NCBI GenBank assembly: GCA_002720975.1
Contig: PBIX01000009.1
Span: forward strand, 21,999-70,409
DNA: 48,411 nt
Reading direction: 5' to 3'
Origin: Planctomycetota bacterium
GTDB lineage: Bacteria; Planctomycetota; UBA1135; GCA-002686595
Every line of letters starts with the position of its first letter. Position 1 is the first letter of the stretch. The notes under the pieces were generated by a model. That model did not search any database and had not been told where the DNA came from. It saw only the letters and a list, made by a program, of their open reading frames with translations. Both the position numbers and the translations under genes were made by a program. This document shows, piece by piece, positions 37,303 to 47,600 of this stretch.

Positions 37303-38069
37303 TGTCTGGTCCCACAGCCATCGTACGGCAGCCGGGGGGCGACCTCTCTGCCTGTGAACTCTCCTACCAGCAGCGCGAGCCTATCGACGCGGAGCGGCTG
37401 GCGGCTCAACACGTTGGCTACGTGGGGGCCTTGCGCGCAGCGGGCCTGAACGTCATCACTCTGCCGGCGCTCCCCGACTTTCCCGACAGCGTCTACGTGG
37501 AGGATACCGCCATCGTCCTCGATGAGGTGGCCATCTTGACCCGGCCCGGTGCGCCCTCCCGCCTCGGCGAGGTTGGTCACATGGCCAGGATCTTGGAGTC
37601 ACTGCGCACGTGCCTGACAGTGGAAGCCCCCAGCACCCTCGATGGGGGCGACGTGTGCCTGCACGATGGCGTGCTGTACGTGGGCCAGGGGGGGCGCACC
37701 AACCATGCGGGTCTGAAGGACCTCGCGCACCTGGTGCTTGACCACGGCTATCGGGTCAAGGCCGTGGAGCTCGGCGGGTGCCTGCACCTCAAGAGTGCCA
37801 TGTCCTCGTTGCCCGACGGTCGCATTCTGATCCATGGGGACTGGCTCAATCTCTCGCGTGTGGAACACTCGGGTATCATCGAGGCCCACCCCAGCGAACC
37901 CTGCGGTGCGAACGTTCTTGCCGTTGGCGAGCACGTGATCTGCTCCTCAGCCTACCCCCGAACGAATGAACGTCTCTCCGACGAGGGTTTCAACCTCTTG
38001 GAGGTGAACCTGAGCGAGGTTCACAAGATGGAAGCTGCCGTCACGTGTCCGTCTCTCATCTTGAACTAG
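37302..38069 (+). CDS. Dimethylarginine dimethylaminohydrolase-like protein
   Basis: A 255-residue guanidino-group-modifying enzyme of the DDAH type. Known DDAH enzymes hydrolyse N-methylated arginine to citrulline and methylamine. Signatures: DFPDSVYVEDTAIVL and TRPGAPSRLGEV, TLDGGDVCLHDGVLYVGQGGRTN (substrate loop), LHLKSAMSSLPDG with its catalytic His, and nucleophile Cys 249 in AAVTCPSLIL six residues from the end, as in Pseudomonas DDAH. The ATG overlaps the stop of the M1 peptidase gene, so translation is coupled. The M16 gene follows 35 bp on. Peptidases on both sides suggest use of methylarginine released from proteins. Confidence 0.9.
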   Translation: MSGPTAIVRQPGGDLSACELSYQQREPIDAERLAAQHVGYVGALRAAGLNVITLPALPDFPDSVYVEDTAIVLDEVAILTRPGAPSRLGEVGHMARILESLRTCLTVEAPSTLDGGDVCLHDGVLYVGQGGRTNHAGLKDLAHLVLDHGYRVKAVELGGCLHLKSAMSSLPDGRILIHGDWLNLSRVEHSGIIEAHPSEPCGANVLAVGEHVICSSAYPRTNERLSDEGFNLLEVNLSEVHKMEAAVTCPSLILN

Positions 38070-38104
38070 ATCCACGTCCCAACCGGCCCTGTCAATCCTC
38101 ATCC

Positions 38105-40759
38105 ATGTGGTTCCGTCCCGTCATCCTGCTCGCTGCGTCTGCTTCCGCCCTCGCCCAGGAGATTCCCTATGAGCGCTTCCAGCTCGAGAACGGCCTGACC
38201 GTCATCCTGCACGAGGATCACCGCCAACCCCAGGTTGCTGTCAATACCTGGTATTGGGTCGGTGCCAAGGAGGAGGAGGTCGGTAGGAGCGGCTTCGCCC
38301 ACCTGTTCGAGCACCTGATGTTTCGCGGAACCGAGCGTGCTCCCGGCTCGAGCTTTGACGATCTGATGGAGACGGGTGGGGGTTGGAACAACGCATCCAC
38401 CAGTCAGGACCGCACCAACTACTACGACATCGGGCCGTCCGAACTCCTGCCCACCCTCCTGTGGCTCGAAGCGGATCGCATGCAGGCTCTCGGCCCCAAT
38501 ATCGATCAGGCCACCCTGGACAATGAGCGGGAAGTTGTGCGCAACGAGCGGCGCCAGTCGTACGAGGATGTGCCCTATGGTCAAGCGGATCTGGCCTTTC
38601 AGCGGCTCTTCTACCCCACGGAGCATCCCTACCACATCCCTGTGATTGGCTCCCACGCCGATCTGGTGGCTGCCACGGTCGAGGACGTCCGTCAGTTCTT
38701 TGCCACCTACTACGTGCCCAATAATGCGTGTCTGGTGGTGGCGGGGGACTTTGACCCGGGCGCTACCCGTGAACGCATCGAGCGCTACTTCGGGGCTGTT
38801 CCCCGTGGGGACGATGTGCAGCACGTGGGTGCTCCTCCAGTGGTGCTCGACTCACGCCGCGTCCACACCCTCACCGATGAAGTGCCCTTTGCTCGCACCG
38901 AGATCATCTGGCCCAGCCCTCCTTTTCTTACGGAAGGAGATGCGGCCATGGACCTGATCGGCGAGCTCCTGGCCGCCGGCGTGTCCAGCCCTCTGGTGCA
39001 AGCGCTCATCGTGGAGTCGTCGCTGGCCGAAGAAGTCGAGGCCTATCAGAGCTCCTCCGCTTTGGGCTCGGAGTTCATCATCTCGGCTTTGGCTAGTCCG
39101 GGTGTAAGCCTCGAAGAGGTCGAGGCTGTTATCGAGCGAGAGGTGCGTGAGTTCCTGGCCGAAGGCCCGAGCGAAGATGGCCTCAATCGGCAGAAAGCGC
39201 TGATGGAAGCACAGTTCTTGCGACGCTTGGAATCCGTGGAAGAGAAGGCCGACCTGCTCAATCGCAACCAGTTTCACTTTGGTGAGCCCGACTCATTCAA
39301 GCGCGACCTGGATCGATATCGCAATACCACGGTGGACAGCTGTGTCGAGTGGGGGCGGGAGGTTCTGGGGCAGGAGGGCCGCGTGATTCTGCGTGTTGTG
39401 CCCGAGAAAACTCCGCTCGAAGATCCACTGGCCAACATGCCCGAAGTGGGTCCTAGCCCGGACTTCTCACCTCCTCTGCCTGAACGCCTGGAACTCTCCA
39501 ACGGCATCGCCCTGGAGGTGTTTACTCAAGACCAGATCCCGCTTGTGGAGCTGAACCTCGTGTTGCCGGTCGGCTCTGCTCAGGATCCTGCTGGCAAGGG
39601 AGGGCTTGGCCACCTGGCGGGACAGATGCTGGTGGAGGCCGGTGGCGAACGCGATGCCGGAGAGTTCGCCGCGGCGATGGAGCGCCTGGGTGCCGACCTG
39701 AGCGTGAGCGTAGGGCGCCGGGAGACCACGCTGCACCTGAGGGTGCTGGCGCGTCACCTGGACGCCGCTCTCGACCTGATGGGGGACGCCCTCCTGAAGC
39801 CGCGGCTGGACCCGGCCGACTGGGAGCGCGTACAGCGTGCGCACCTTGCGGCCCTCCGCGTGCAGGCGGAGAACCCCATGGCCCAAGCACGGTTGGCAGG
39901 GAACCGCGCATTCTTCGGGGCGGATCATCCCTACGCCCACCTCTCTGGCGGCACACCTGAGACGGTCGAGCCCCTGCTCCTGAACGACGTTGCTCAGTGG
40001 CTCTCGGATCTCTTCCGTCCCGAGGGTGTGCAGATCTTTGCCGCCGGGGCCCTGGACCCCGCCGCCCTGAAGGACTCACTGGAACGTGTCCTGGGCGGCT
40101 GGGCTGGTCTCGCCAGTGGAAGAGAGCGACGTGTGTTCACGATTCCCAAGCCCGCGCGTCTGACGGATGGGCCGCGCCTGGTATTCGTTGATCGCCCGGG
40201 AGCGACGCAGACTGTGATTCGCTTCATCATTCCCACGCCCGCCGAATCGGTTCCTGGCCGATATGCGCGAGAACTCGTCACCACCATTCTCGGAGGGACC
40301 TACACGTCGCGGCTGAACGCCAACCTGCGCATGGACAAGGCCATCACCTATGGAGCGAGCGCCACCCTCGTCAACGCGCCCCCAGTGGGCTACCTGATCG
40401 CGGCAGCTCAGGTCGAGACCCAGCACACGGCGCTTGGGATGCGGGAGTTCATGGCTGAGTTCAAGCGCCTTGGTGCTGGGGCTATCGATGACGAAGAACT
40501 GAACAAGGCACGCCGCTCACAGCGCACTTCGCGCATCGAGGAGTTTGCAACGCTGGGCTCGATCCTGAGTGCGGCCCAGGAGTTGGCCAGCTTTGGGCGC
40601 ACGGTCGAGAGCATCGCCCCGGAGTTGGAAGCGGCGGACACACTGGAGGCTTCGGACCTGAACGCAGCTGCGAAGACCCTGCTCGACATGGGTGGGGGCG
40701 TGCTTGTCTTGGTCGGGGACAAGGCTGAAATCATGCGCCAACTGTCTGAATTCAAGTAG
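38105..40759 (+). CDS. Exported M16 family zinc peptidase (two-domain, pitrilysin/insulinase type)
   Basis: An 884-residue protein with signal peptide MWFRPVILLAASASALA. The first M16 domain carries the inverted zinc motif HLFEH (His 66, Glu 69, His 70) in GFAHLFEHLMFRGTE, and the distal Glu in NEREVVRNERR. The second half repeats the fold (LELSNGIALEVFTQDQIPLVELNLVLPVGS, GGLGHLAGQMLVEAG) without a metal site and has the RLNANLRMDKAITYGASA element of inactive M16 halves. The active and inactive halves form one clamshell chamber that degrades peptides. It is third in the M1-DDAH-M16 run and convergent with the DUF1570-like gene. Confidence 0.92.
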   Translation: MWFRPVILLAASASALAQEIPYERFQLENGLTVILHEDHRQPQVAVNTWYWVGAKEEEVGRSGFAHLFEHLMFRGTERAPGSSFDDLMETGGGWNNASTSQDRTNYYDIGPSELLPTLLWLEADRMQALGPNIDQATLDNEREVVRNERRQSYEDVPYGQADLAFQRLFYPTEHPYHIPVIGSHADLVAATVEDVRQFFATYYVPNNACLVVAGDFDPGATRERIERYFGAVPRGDDVQHVGAPPVVLDSRRVHTLTDEVPFARTEIIWPSPPFLTEGDAAMDLIGELLAAGVSSPLVQALIVESSLAEEVEAYQSSSALGSEFIISALASPGVSLEEVEAVIEREVREFLAEGPSEDGLNRQKALMEAQFLRRLESVEEKADLLNRNQFHFGEPDSFKRDLDRYRNTTVDSCVEWGREVLGQEGRVILRVVPEKTPLEDPLANMPEVGPSPDFSPPLPERLELSNGIALEVFTQDQIPLVELNLVLPVGSAQDPAGKGGLGHLAGQMLVEAGGERDAGEFAAAMERLGADLSVSVGRRETTLHLRVLARHLDAALDLMGDALLKPRLDPADWERVQRAHLAALRVQAENPMAQARLAGNRAFFGADHPYAHLSGGTPETVEPLLLNDVAQWLSDLFRPEGVQIFAAGALDPAALKDSLERVLGGWAGLASGRERRVFTIPKPARLTDGPRLVFVDRPGATQTVIRFIIPTPAESVPGRYARELVTTILGGTYTSRLNANLRMDKAITYGASATLVNAPPVGYLIAAAQVETQHTALGMREFMAEFKRLGAGAIDDEELNKARRSQRTSRIEEFATLGSILSAAQELASFGRTVESIAPELEAADTLEASDLNAAAKTLLDMGGGVLVLVGDKAEIMRQLSEFK

Positions 40760-40771
40760 TCGGGCCGGCAT

Positions 40772-43228
40772 TCAGTCGCTGACGACCAATTCATCAACGC
40801 GCATCTCGCCGTCCCGAACAAAGACCCCCACGTGGGACTTGGTATGGGTGGCGAAACCCATCTGCGCCTGGCCCACCAGGACGCCATCGATGGAGACCTC
40901 CAGGCTTCCATCGCTCGACACCCGAACGCCCAGGACCGGCTGGGCGTCACTGGGGATGGGCGTTTCCAGGACGATCTTGCCCGCCGGCTTGAGGCGTGTG
41001 CTGCCCGGTGCGGACAGGATGAGGTGCCACATGCGTACGTTTCCTTCGTGGCCGATTCCAACGCAGAACCAGTCACCCTCGGGCGCGCCGCACACCACCA
41101 GGCCGTGGGCTGTCCCACGGTGCGTCTCACCGCGGCGGGTGATGCGTCCGCGGAGTTCGTACTCGGCTCCGAGTTCCACGCCCTTGTGGATGCGCCCGTG
41201 GGGTTGCACGGATGCCAATTCGAAGCCCTCTTCAGCCACCTCAAAGCGCTTGGGCGCATCGCTCTGGATGCTCATCCACTGCTCAGGGGGACCGGTCAGA
41301 ACGGTGAGCTTGCCGGGGATCAGACCTGCTTCCTTGGCGGCCTCGTGGAGTGCTGAAGCCTCATCCGACCAGTCCTTGAAGTCCGCGAACACATCGTTGA
41401 GCTGGCTCGCATAGGTATGGGCGCGCAAGGGCAGCGGCGGATCAAGCTCCCGGTACTGGGTAAGCAGGCCATGCATGCGCTTGTACTGGGTCTTCATTCT
41501 GGAGCGTGCGGAGCGCAGGGCGTAGTTGCCCCGATCGAGCCCCTCCAGGCGGCGGTTCGCTGTCTCGTACTCCTTGACGCCCAGTTCCAGCTCCCCGTCA
41601 TCCACCGCATCCAGGAACTGCTCCAGGACAGTGGCTGCGGCCCTCGGGCGGTCGAGCTTCTCCAGGACGTCCACCATGTCCAGCAAGGGGCTTGCCTGGA
41701 GCTTGCTGCTCTCGGTCATGCGTGCCCGGGCGAATTCCAGGTCGCCCAGAGCGCGCAGCAGCAGCTCTTCCTCGGTCACGGGGGCCTTACGCTTGCCCGA
41801 CACTGTCTCGGCCGCTTCCAGGTAGCGTTGAGCCCTGGCGGATCGGCGCTCCAATTGCTGCTGGTCCAGAGACAGATGGAAGGGCTGCACCGTGTTGAGG
41901 ATCCAGTCCTTCCAGGTCTCCTCAAAGGCGGCCAGGTCCGCATGGCCCAGGGGGTCGTCTTCGCCGAGGATGATCTGCTCGAACAGCTGCAAGCCCTGAG
42001 TCGAGTGCCCCATGGACTCATCCAGGTAGCGTCGATACAGCGGGCGGTAGGCGTAGCGCAGGGTCTCGGGGTCTTCCCACTGCTGCAGGAAGTACACGAG
42101 GCCCCAGCCAAAACAGTAGAAGTTAAAGGGGTAGGATCCCGGGCCGGGATAGGCGAGCACTTCAGCCAGCTTGGGCCCGTTGTCCTGGTACAGGTAGTTC
42201 GTGAGGACTGAGAGGCGCCCCCTGGCCACGTCCGGCCACAAGACCCGGCCGTCGGTCATGGCCTGGGCGCCCTCGAAGAAGCAGGCTGTGCCTTCGTTGA
42301 ACCATGTGGGCACTTGGTTTCCCTTGACGAAGGCACTCATGAACTGGTGGCTGCCCTCGTGGAACAGGGTCTCGAGCGTTTCTTGCAGGCTGCCTCCGCG
42401 GGTGCGTCCATCAAAGGTGTGGATTTCCAGGCTTCCCGGGGACCACCAACCTCCCAGGCCGGGAGAAGGTTCACCGTCCGTCCAGAGGGCGGCCATGTCA
42501 TCCCAGGTCCCGTGGATGCGCACGGTGGGGCGGGTTGAGGGAGCACGCTTGCTGTCGCCGTCGAAGTAGATGTCCACGTAGTTGGCAAACAGGTCGTCGA
42601 GCGTCACCCCCAGCAGTTCAACCACGGGCTGTTCGAGATTGCAGCGCAAGCGGTAGTGATCCGTCTCGAGCTCATAGAGCTCGTGCCCTCCCTCATTGCC
42701 GGCTCCTGTGCCAGCGGCGTCCAGGTCCACGCTTGTGTCTGCGCTGATGATCTCCTCTATGGCCGATTCCAGCTCATCGCGGGCCTCCCCCTCGGCCAGG
42801 GGCAGGGCTCGATGGTAGAGCTCCAGCCCACGCTCGACCTGACCGCCCTTGACGAGCTTGTCTCCGGCGCGTGTCAGGTCGCGGACGAGCCCGATCGTGA
42901 ACCCTATACGCTTCTTGGCGAGGGGGTCCACCTTCGCCAGGGCCTTCTCCACCCTGGACAGATCCCTCTTGCTCTTGGCCCGTTCGAATTGTTCGCGGGC
43001 CAGCCCGAGCCAGTGGGCGGCCTCATCCTTGCGTTCGACCTCGCTCAGCGCGCGTCCGAACAGCTCCAGGGTCTGGGCATCACCCTCCTCCAGCTTGAGG
43101 TGGCGCTCAAGAAGCTCAACGGCCCCCGGAGCGTTGTCCTGGTCTATGAGCTCCTGTGCTCGGGCCCGGACGTCTTCCGGAGCGTGCAATACAGCGCACA
43201 GCAGGGCCGAAATCAGAAGAGGATGCAT
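40772..43228 (-). CDS. Secreted DUF1570-like metalloprotease with helical N-terminus and beta C-terminus
   Basis: An 818-residue protein, start at MHPLLISALLCAVLHA, a short signal peptide. Residues about 20-170 are TPR-like helices (AVELLERHLKLEEGD, WLGLAREQFERA). The middle holds a gluzincin site: HEGSH (His 290, Glu 291, His 294) followed by PTWFNEGTACFFEG, the pattern of DUF1570/peptidase-MA proteins common in planctomycetes. A helical section follows. The last 190 residues form a beta-sandwich resembling a concanavalin-type laminin-G fold (GLVVCGAPEGDWFCVGIG, VSIDGVLVGQAQMGF). A strong hairpin separates it from the upstream gene, so it has its own promoter. Confidence 0.8.
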   Translation of the reverse strand: MHPLLISALLCAVLHAPEDVRARAQELIDQDNAPGAVELLERHLKLEEGDAQTLELFGRALSEVERKDEAAHWLGLAREQFERAKSKRDLSRVEKALAKVDPLAKKRIGFTIGLVRDLTRAGDKLVKGGQVERGLELYHRALPLAEGEARDELESAIEEIISADTSVDLDAAGTGAGNEGGHELYELETDHYRLRCNLEQPVVELLGVTLDDLFANYVDIYFDGDSKRAPSTRPTVRIHGTWDDMAALWTDGEPSPGLGGWWSPGSLEIHTFDGRTRGGSLQETLETLFHEGSHQFMSAFVKGNQVPTWFNEGTACFFEGAQAMTDGRVLWPDVARGRLSVLTNYLYQDNGPKLAEVLAYPGPGSYPFNFYCFGWGLVYFLQQWEDPETLRYAYRPLYRRYLDESMGHSTQGLQLFEQIILGEDDPLGHADLAAFEETWKDWILNTVQPFHLSLDQQQLERRSARAQRYLEAAETVSGKRKAPVTEEELLLRALGDLEFARARMTESSKLQASPLLDMVDVLEKLDRPRAAATVLEQFLDAVDDGELELGVKEYETANRRLEGLDRGNYALRSARSRMKTQYKRMHGLLTQYRELDPPLPLRAHTYASQLNDVFADFKDWSDEASALHEAAKEAGLIPGKLTVLTGPPEQWMSIQSDAPKRFEVAEEGFELASVQPHGRIHKGVELGAEYELRGRITRRGETHRGTAHGLVVCGAPEGDWFCVGIGHEGNVRMWHLILSAPGSTRLKPAGKIVLETPIPSDAQPVLGVRVSSDGSLEVSIDGVLVGQAQMGFATHTKSHVGVFVRDGEMRVDELVVSD

Positions 43229-43247
43229 AGCAGAATCTACCACGAAT

Positions 43248-43281
43248 GAGGGGAGCCGCGTTCTGGAACGCGGCTCCCCTC
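43248..43281 (-). terminator. Strong terminator hairpin
   Basis: A perfect 15-bp stem (arms beginning GAGGGGAGCCGCG) closes on the loop CTGG. It lies between the end of the acidic Met-rich gene and the start of the DUF1570-like gene, both on the minus strand. The stem is long enough to stop polymerase, although no T-run follows. Confidence 0.65.
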
Positions 43282-43327
43282 TTGTGGACCATCTCGCGAC
43301 GGCCGAATACCCGCAACCGATCGAGGA

Positions 43328-44398
43328 CTACTCAGTCTCCATCTCGGTTGCCATCTCGCCGGACATCTCCATGGACATCTCCATGGCCATGGACTGGCCA
43401 CCGAAATCCATGTTGACCTCCATGTCCAAGGCGACTGCGGCTTCGCCTTCCAGGGAGAGCGAGTGGGCGTGGCCGCCACGGACGTTCCAGAGGCACTGGC
43501 CCGAAGCCTCGTAGGCGAACTCCACGTCCACGCGATCGAGGTTGAAATCCATGCCCTCAGGCATCTCTTCGCCCATGAGCTCTTCAATGAGCTCGCTCAT
43601 GTCCTTGGCTGTGTCGATCTCGATCTCGATCTCGATCACGGCCAGGCTCGCGCCGTCCACTTCGGTCATGCCGGCGAACGTCGCCGTGGCTTCGCCCTCG
43701 AGCATGTCGCCCATCATCTCACGGAAGTTGACCATCATCTCCGGAGGAGGACCTCCACTGACTTCTTGGCCGTCCATCTCAAAGTCCAGCTTCAGATCGC
43801 CGCCGGGGCCGAGGAGGTCCACCAGGGACACCAGGGGCAGATCCCAGCTGTCACCTTCGCTGACTTCATCCTTCGGCAGGAGGGCGCGCAGGTCCATGTC
43901 CTCCACCAGGTTCTCCAAGAGGTCTTCGTCCCCTTCGTCCTCGGGGTAACTGACGACGTATTCCTCGTCGTCGGCGTCCCACGTGAAGACGACGGTCTCG
44001 CCTTCGAGGTCGGAGGAGCCCGATCCGGTCGGGTTCTCTTCCTGGACCTGTCCCATGGCATCCACGACCATGGACACGTCCATCTCGGAGGAGATCTCAT
44101 CGAATGTCCGGGTCAGCTTCCTGGGTTTGCCGTTGGAGACGGAGTCATAGGTGTCTGTGACGCCTACGTTGCTCTCCATGGCCATGTCCATTTCGATCTG
44201 GGGCATCATCGGGTTCTCTTCGCCGTTCATGAGCATGCTCATGTCGTCGAGGGCGAACTCGACGGAGTTGGAGAAGGACTTTGTCAGGGAAGAACCCGCC
44301 GCGGGCGCGAAGGTGAGCTTGGTGGCGCTCGGCTTGGAGGCGAGCAGGATGGGGGCGGTGACCGCAAGGGCACCGAGAATGAGTGTGCGTGTACGCAT
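43328..44398 (-). CDS. Secreted acidic, methionine-rich protein of unknown function
   Basis: A 356-residue protein with signal peptide (TLILGALAVTAPILLAS). The mature part is strongly acidic with many Met residues, e.g. EFALDDMSMLMNGEENPMMP near the N-terminus, and a tail QSMAMEMSMEMSGEMATEM. Between these are beta-rich stretches with alternating Val/Ile and acidic residues (AVIEIEIEIDTAKDM, DVEFAYEASGQCLWNV). The layout recalls DUF6263-like secreted proteins of planctomycetes, but I am not sure. Acidic and Met ligands might bind metal ions; this is a guess. Hairpins on both sides suggest it is transcribed alone. Confidence 0.65.
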   Translation of the reverse strand: MRTRTLILGALAVTAPILLASKPSATKLTFAPAAGSSLTKSFSNSVEFALDDMSMLMNGEENPMMPQIEMDMAMESNVGVTDTYDSVSNGKPRKLTRTFDEISSEMDVSMVVDAMGQVQEENPTGSGSSDLEGETVVFTWDADDEEYVVSYPEDEGDEDLLENLVEDMDLRALLPKDEVSEGDSWDLPLVSLVDLLGPGGDLKLDFEMDGQEVSGGPPPEMMVNFREMMGDMLEGEATATFAGMTEVDGASLAVIEIEIEIDTAKDMSELIEELMGEEMPEGMDFNLDRVDVEFAYEASGQCLWNVRGGHAHSLSLEGEAAVALDMEVNMDFGGQSMAMEMSMEMSGEMATEMETE

Positions 44399-44532
44399 GG
44401 TGTTTATCTGTGGGTAAGGGGGGGTGATCTCGACTCAGGAAGCCGTCTGGGGCAGAGGCGCCGGGACAGAACTCGTGTCCTGAGGACGCCTCCACGCTCT
44501 GTGGGGGCCGGCAAGGAGGAGCCGGCTGCAAA

Positions 44533-44556
44533 GCTCTGGAACGGGGGTTCCAGAGC
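44533..44556 (-). terminator. Terminator hairpin downstream of M36-like protease
   Basis: GCTCTGGAAC and GTTCCAGAGC give a perfect 10-bp stem with a 4-nt loop, followed on the minus strand by TTTG. The 238-bp gap 44399-44636 otherwise holds only the upstream region of the acidic protein. Confidence 0.6.
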
Positions 44557-44636
44557 GCCGACCCGGCACCTCTTAGTGCGTTGGGCAGCCCCGGATCCCC
44601 TCATCAAATTTCCGAAAAGAACCTGTGGACCCCTGC

Positions 44637-47600
44637 CTAGTCGCAGAAGGGGACCGTGATCCCGTCCGTGAAGTTGTAGCCGGAGGTCCCGAAGTTCTTA
44701 TCCCGATACCAGAGCTGGAAGTGCCGGGTATCGCCGGAGCTGATGGGTCCCGTACCGGGCAGGTTGGCGAAGTCCAGCTTGTAGGTCATTTGACCCAGGA
44801 GGTCGCTCTGGGTGACAGGCAGGCGCGAGATGGAGCCTCCCAGACACATGAAGCCATCTCCCACGGGGACCTGGTCGGTCGTGTCCGAGTAGATGAACAG
44901 GCCGAAGGTGTTCCCCGGCAGGTTGAGGGCGACAAGGGTGAAGTTGTCGTCACTGATACCCTGGGAGCCGGAGACCATCATCGTTCCGCTCAGCCCCTGG
45001 GAATTCAGGGCACCCACACAATAGTTCTGGGGCGTGGCACATCCCGCATCCAGGTAGGTGATGGCCACATCATCAATGGCCGCCTCGACGATGGACCCCG
45101 ACCCGAGGTCCGAGGCCCGGAATCGGAGCTGCACTTGGCTCGTGGGAGTCAGCATGTTGTCGACGATAAAGCTGCCTGCGAACCAGCCACCACTGGCTTG
45201 GGTCCCGGTTGGCCCGACGGTCTCAGCGTTCAGCCAGGTGGAGCCACCATCGCCTGATATTCCGATCTTGAAGGTATCCGCTCCTGGTGAGCTGCCTTCG
45301 TCATTGGAGTACCAGCGCTGGTAGGCGACCCGAACGCCGCTGTAGCCGGTCATGTCCAGGATGGGGGAGAGGAGCGTGGTCGTTCCGCCGTCCACGTCGT
45401 TTCCGCCCAGGTCCGATGACGCCTGCTGTCCGGTGAACCAGCAGTTGACGCCGGGGCTCGGGGTCGTGTCATCGGCCGGTTGCGCGGCGGTCCCGTTGGG
45501 GTCGTTGCGCTCCCACTGGCCCGTGGTGGCGTCGTCGCCAGGCAGTCCCCCGGTCCAGCCTTCGTCACTGCCCGCCTCGAAATCCCAGGCGGCAAGCGTC
45601 TGCTCGACGCCGACCACGAAGTCCAGGGGGGTGGATGCCCCACCAGATGGGTAGGTCTCGGTCTGGCCATTGTTGTCTGAGCCGGAGAGGTAGTACTCGA
45701 CAAAGCCCGTACCGCCGAGGGACGGGATCTGTCCCGCGAACCCGTCCCCACCGGTGCTGGCCATGGGCGCGGTCAGGTACCCCGAGCCATTGACCTGGTA
45801 GTGGATATCGACACTGACCACCGGCGGGTTGAGCAGGGCGACCACGTCCGCGCTGACATCGTAAGGCCCAGCATCCGCGGGCACGTCCGGCAGCGCGGTG
45901 ACGTTCGTGAATTGAAGCACGTCAAGGTCGTAGCCCGGGAATCCCTGCTCGCGGAACCCGCTGTCGATATCTGTGAAGTTGGGCGTGCCGTTCCCGATGT
46001 TTCCATCGTCGTCGTCGAGAGTGAGCCATTGGATCTCGATGATCGAGTCAATTTTCGTCTGGTTGTAGGCATTCATCCAGTTGATGAACAAGCCGTTGGC
46101 TGTCGCGCCGCCGAGGCTCGCGCCCAAAGTGGCATTCAGGTTCCTTCGCACCTTCCAGGCCGCGCCCATCCATACCTCGCCATCGTTGTGCACGCCGCCG
46201 TAGCAGCCGCCGTTGCCATCCCCACAGTACTGGCGGGTATTCAGGCCCGTTCTCACAAAGCCCCCGCTCGTGAAGAAATAGCGACCGACCACCGGGTCGT
46301 TAAAGGGGTACATACCGAAGACGTCCGCGTTGCCCTCTCCCATGCCGTCGCTGCCGTTGCCGGTGCCATATCGCGAGTTGAGCCAGTGGCCGTACTCATG
46401 GGCGACAACCGAGCTGAATGCCGTGTTGTTGCACGAACTGGCCTTGCGGTAGTAGTTCACCGAGCTGCCGTCGTAGAAGGCATTGCAGGATGAATTGATG
46501 TTGGGCTTGGATGTCGCCTTGAAGTCCGCTGTGTTGTCGGAAGGCACCGTGTCACGGATGTAGTCGCGCACGGTATTGATGTGCTGATAGGAGTTGGCCT
46601 CGGCCGTGACGTACTCCGTCTTGGAGGGGTTCATCGCCAGCGTGTTGGGCTGGCCGGGTTGAACGTTGTTGAAGGTGACGGAGTAGTCCCCTCCCCCTTG
46701 GTTGTTCACATTGTTGAAAGTGCCGTTATAGGTCGCCGTTATGTTCAGGGCAGTCGTCACTCCGGGGAAGGTAAAATTCCCGAACCGATCGGTCTGAACG
46801 GTTCCCGCGGAGCTTGAGACGTTGACGTAGGACATGGGAATCTGGACTTCAGGGTTACCCGAATGGTCCGCTTCCGTCCCGGGCGTGGCCCAGCTCACCA
46901 GGGTTCCGGTTACGTCGAGGTAGTGGACCGTGGTCGCACGCTCAAGAACCTCGCCACTGAGTGCATCTAGCGTGTACTTGAATCCAAGGGGTTCATATGC
47001 ATTGGTGACCGTCACCGAGTAGGCGAGGACGGCGCGTCTTCGGCCCGCATCGCTCACCTGAGCGACGCTCAGGAGTGGAGGCCCCACGTCCATGGCGGGA
47101 ACACGCTCACTGCGCTCAAACGCAAGCCGCGCTGTACTCCTCGCCGCCTTGCCGCTGACCGCCGGGAACAGGACCAGATCCTGTGTCAGGGGTGCGGCTG
47201 TCGAGTGCAACGAAAGCAGGTGGCCGTGGGTGTCCATGAGGACGTTGACCCGTCCACCGTCCACGGGTAAGCCGCCGAGGGACTGCTCAAAGGAGACGCT
47301 GACCTTGTCCGTCCCGCGCGCCATACCCAAAGGCAGATACATGAACTTGCCCTCTCCCAGCTCGGTTCCCTCGATGGCATGGAGGGCCACGGCGCCCGCA
47401 ACCCACTCCTTGGCCAGGGCGATCCAACCCTCTTCATCTCCAACCATGGGGGCGCGTTGTGCTTGGGCCTTCCCGCCATAGAGCATCTCCATGTAGCCCG
47501 TCTCGCGATCTGTCCGCATGGCCCACTCCGGCCCGTGCTCGCCGCGCCAATCCGCGAGGGAATCCTGCAGTCCGTCCACACGGGGTGCGGAGGTTTCTTC

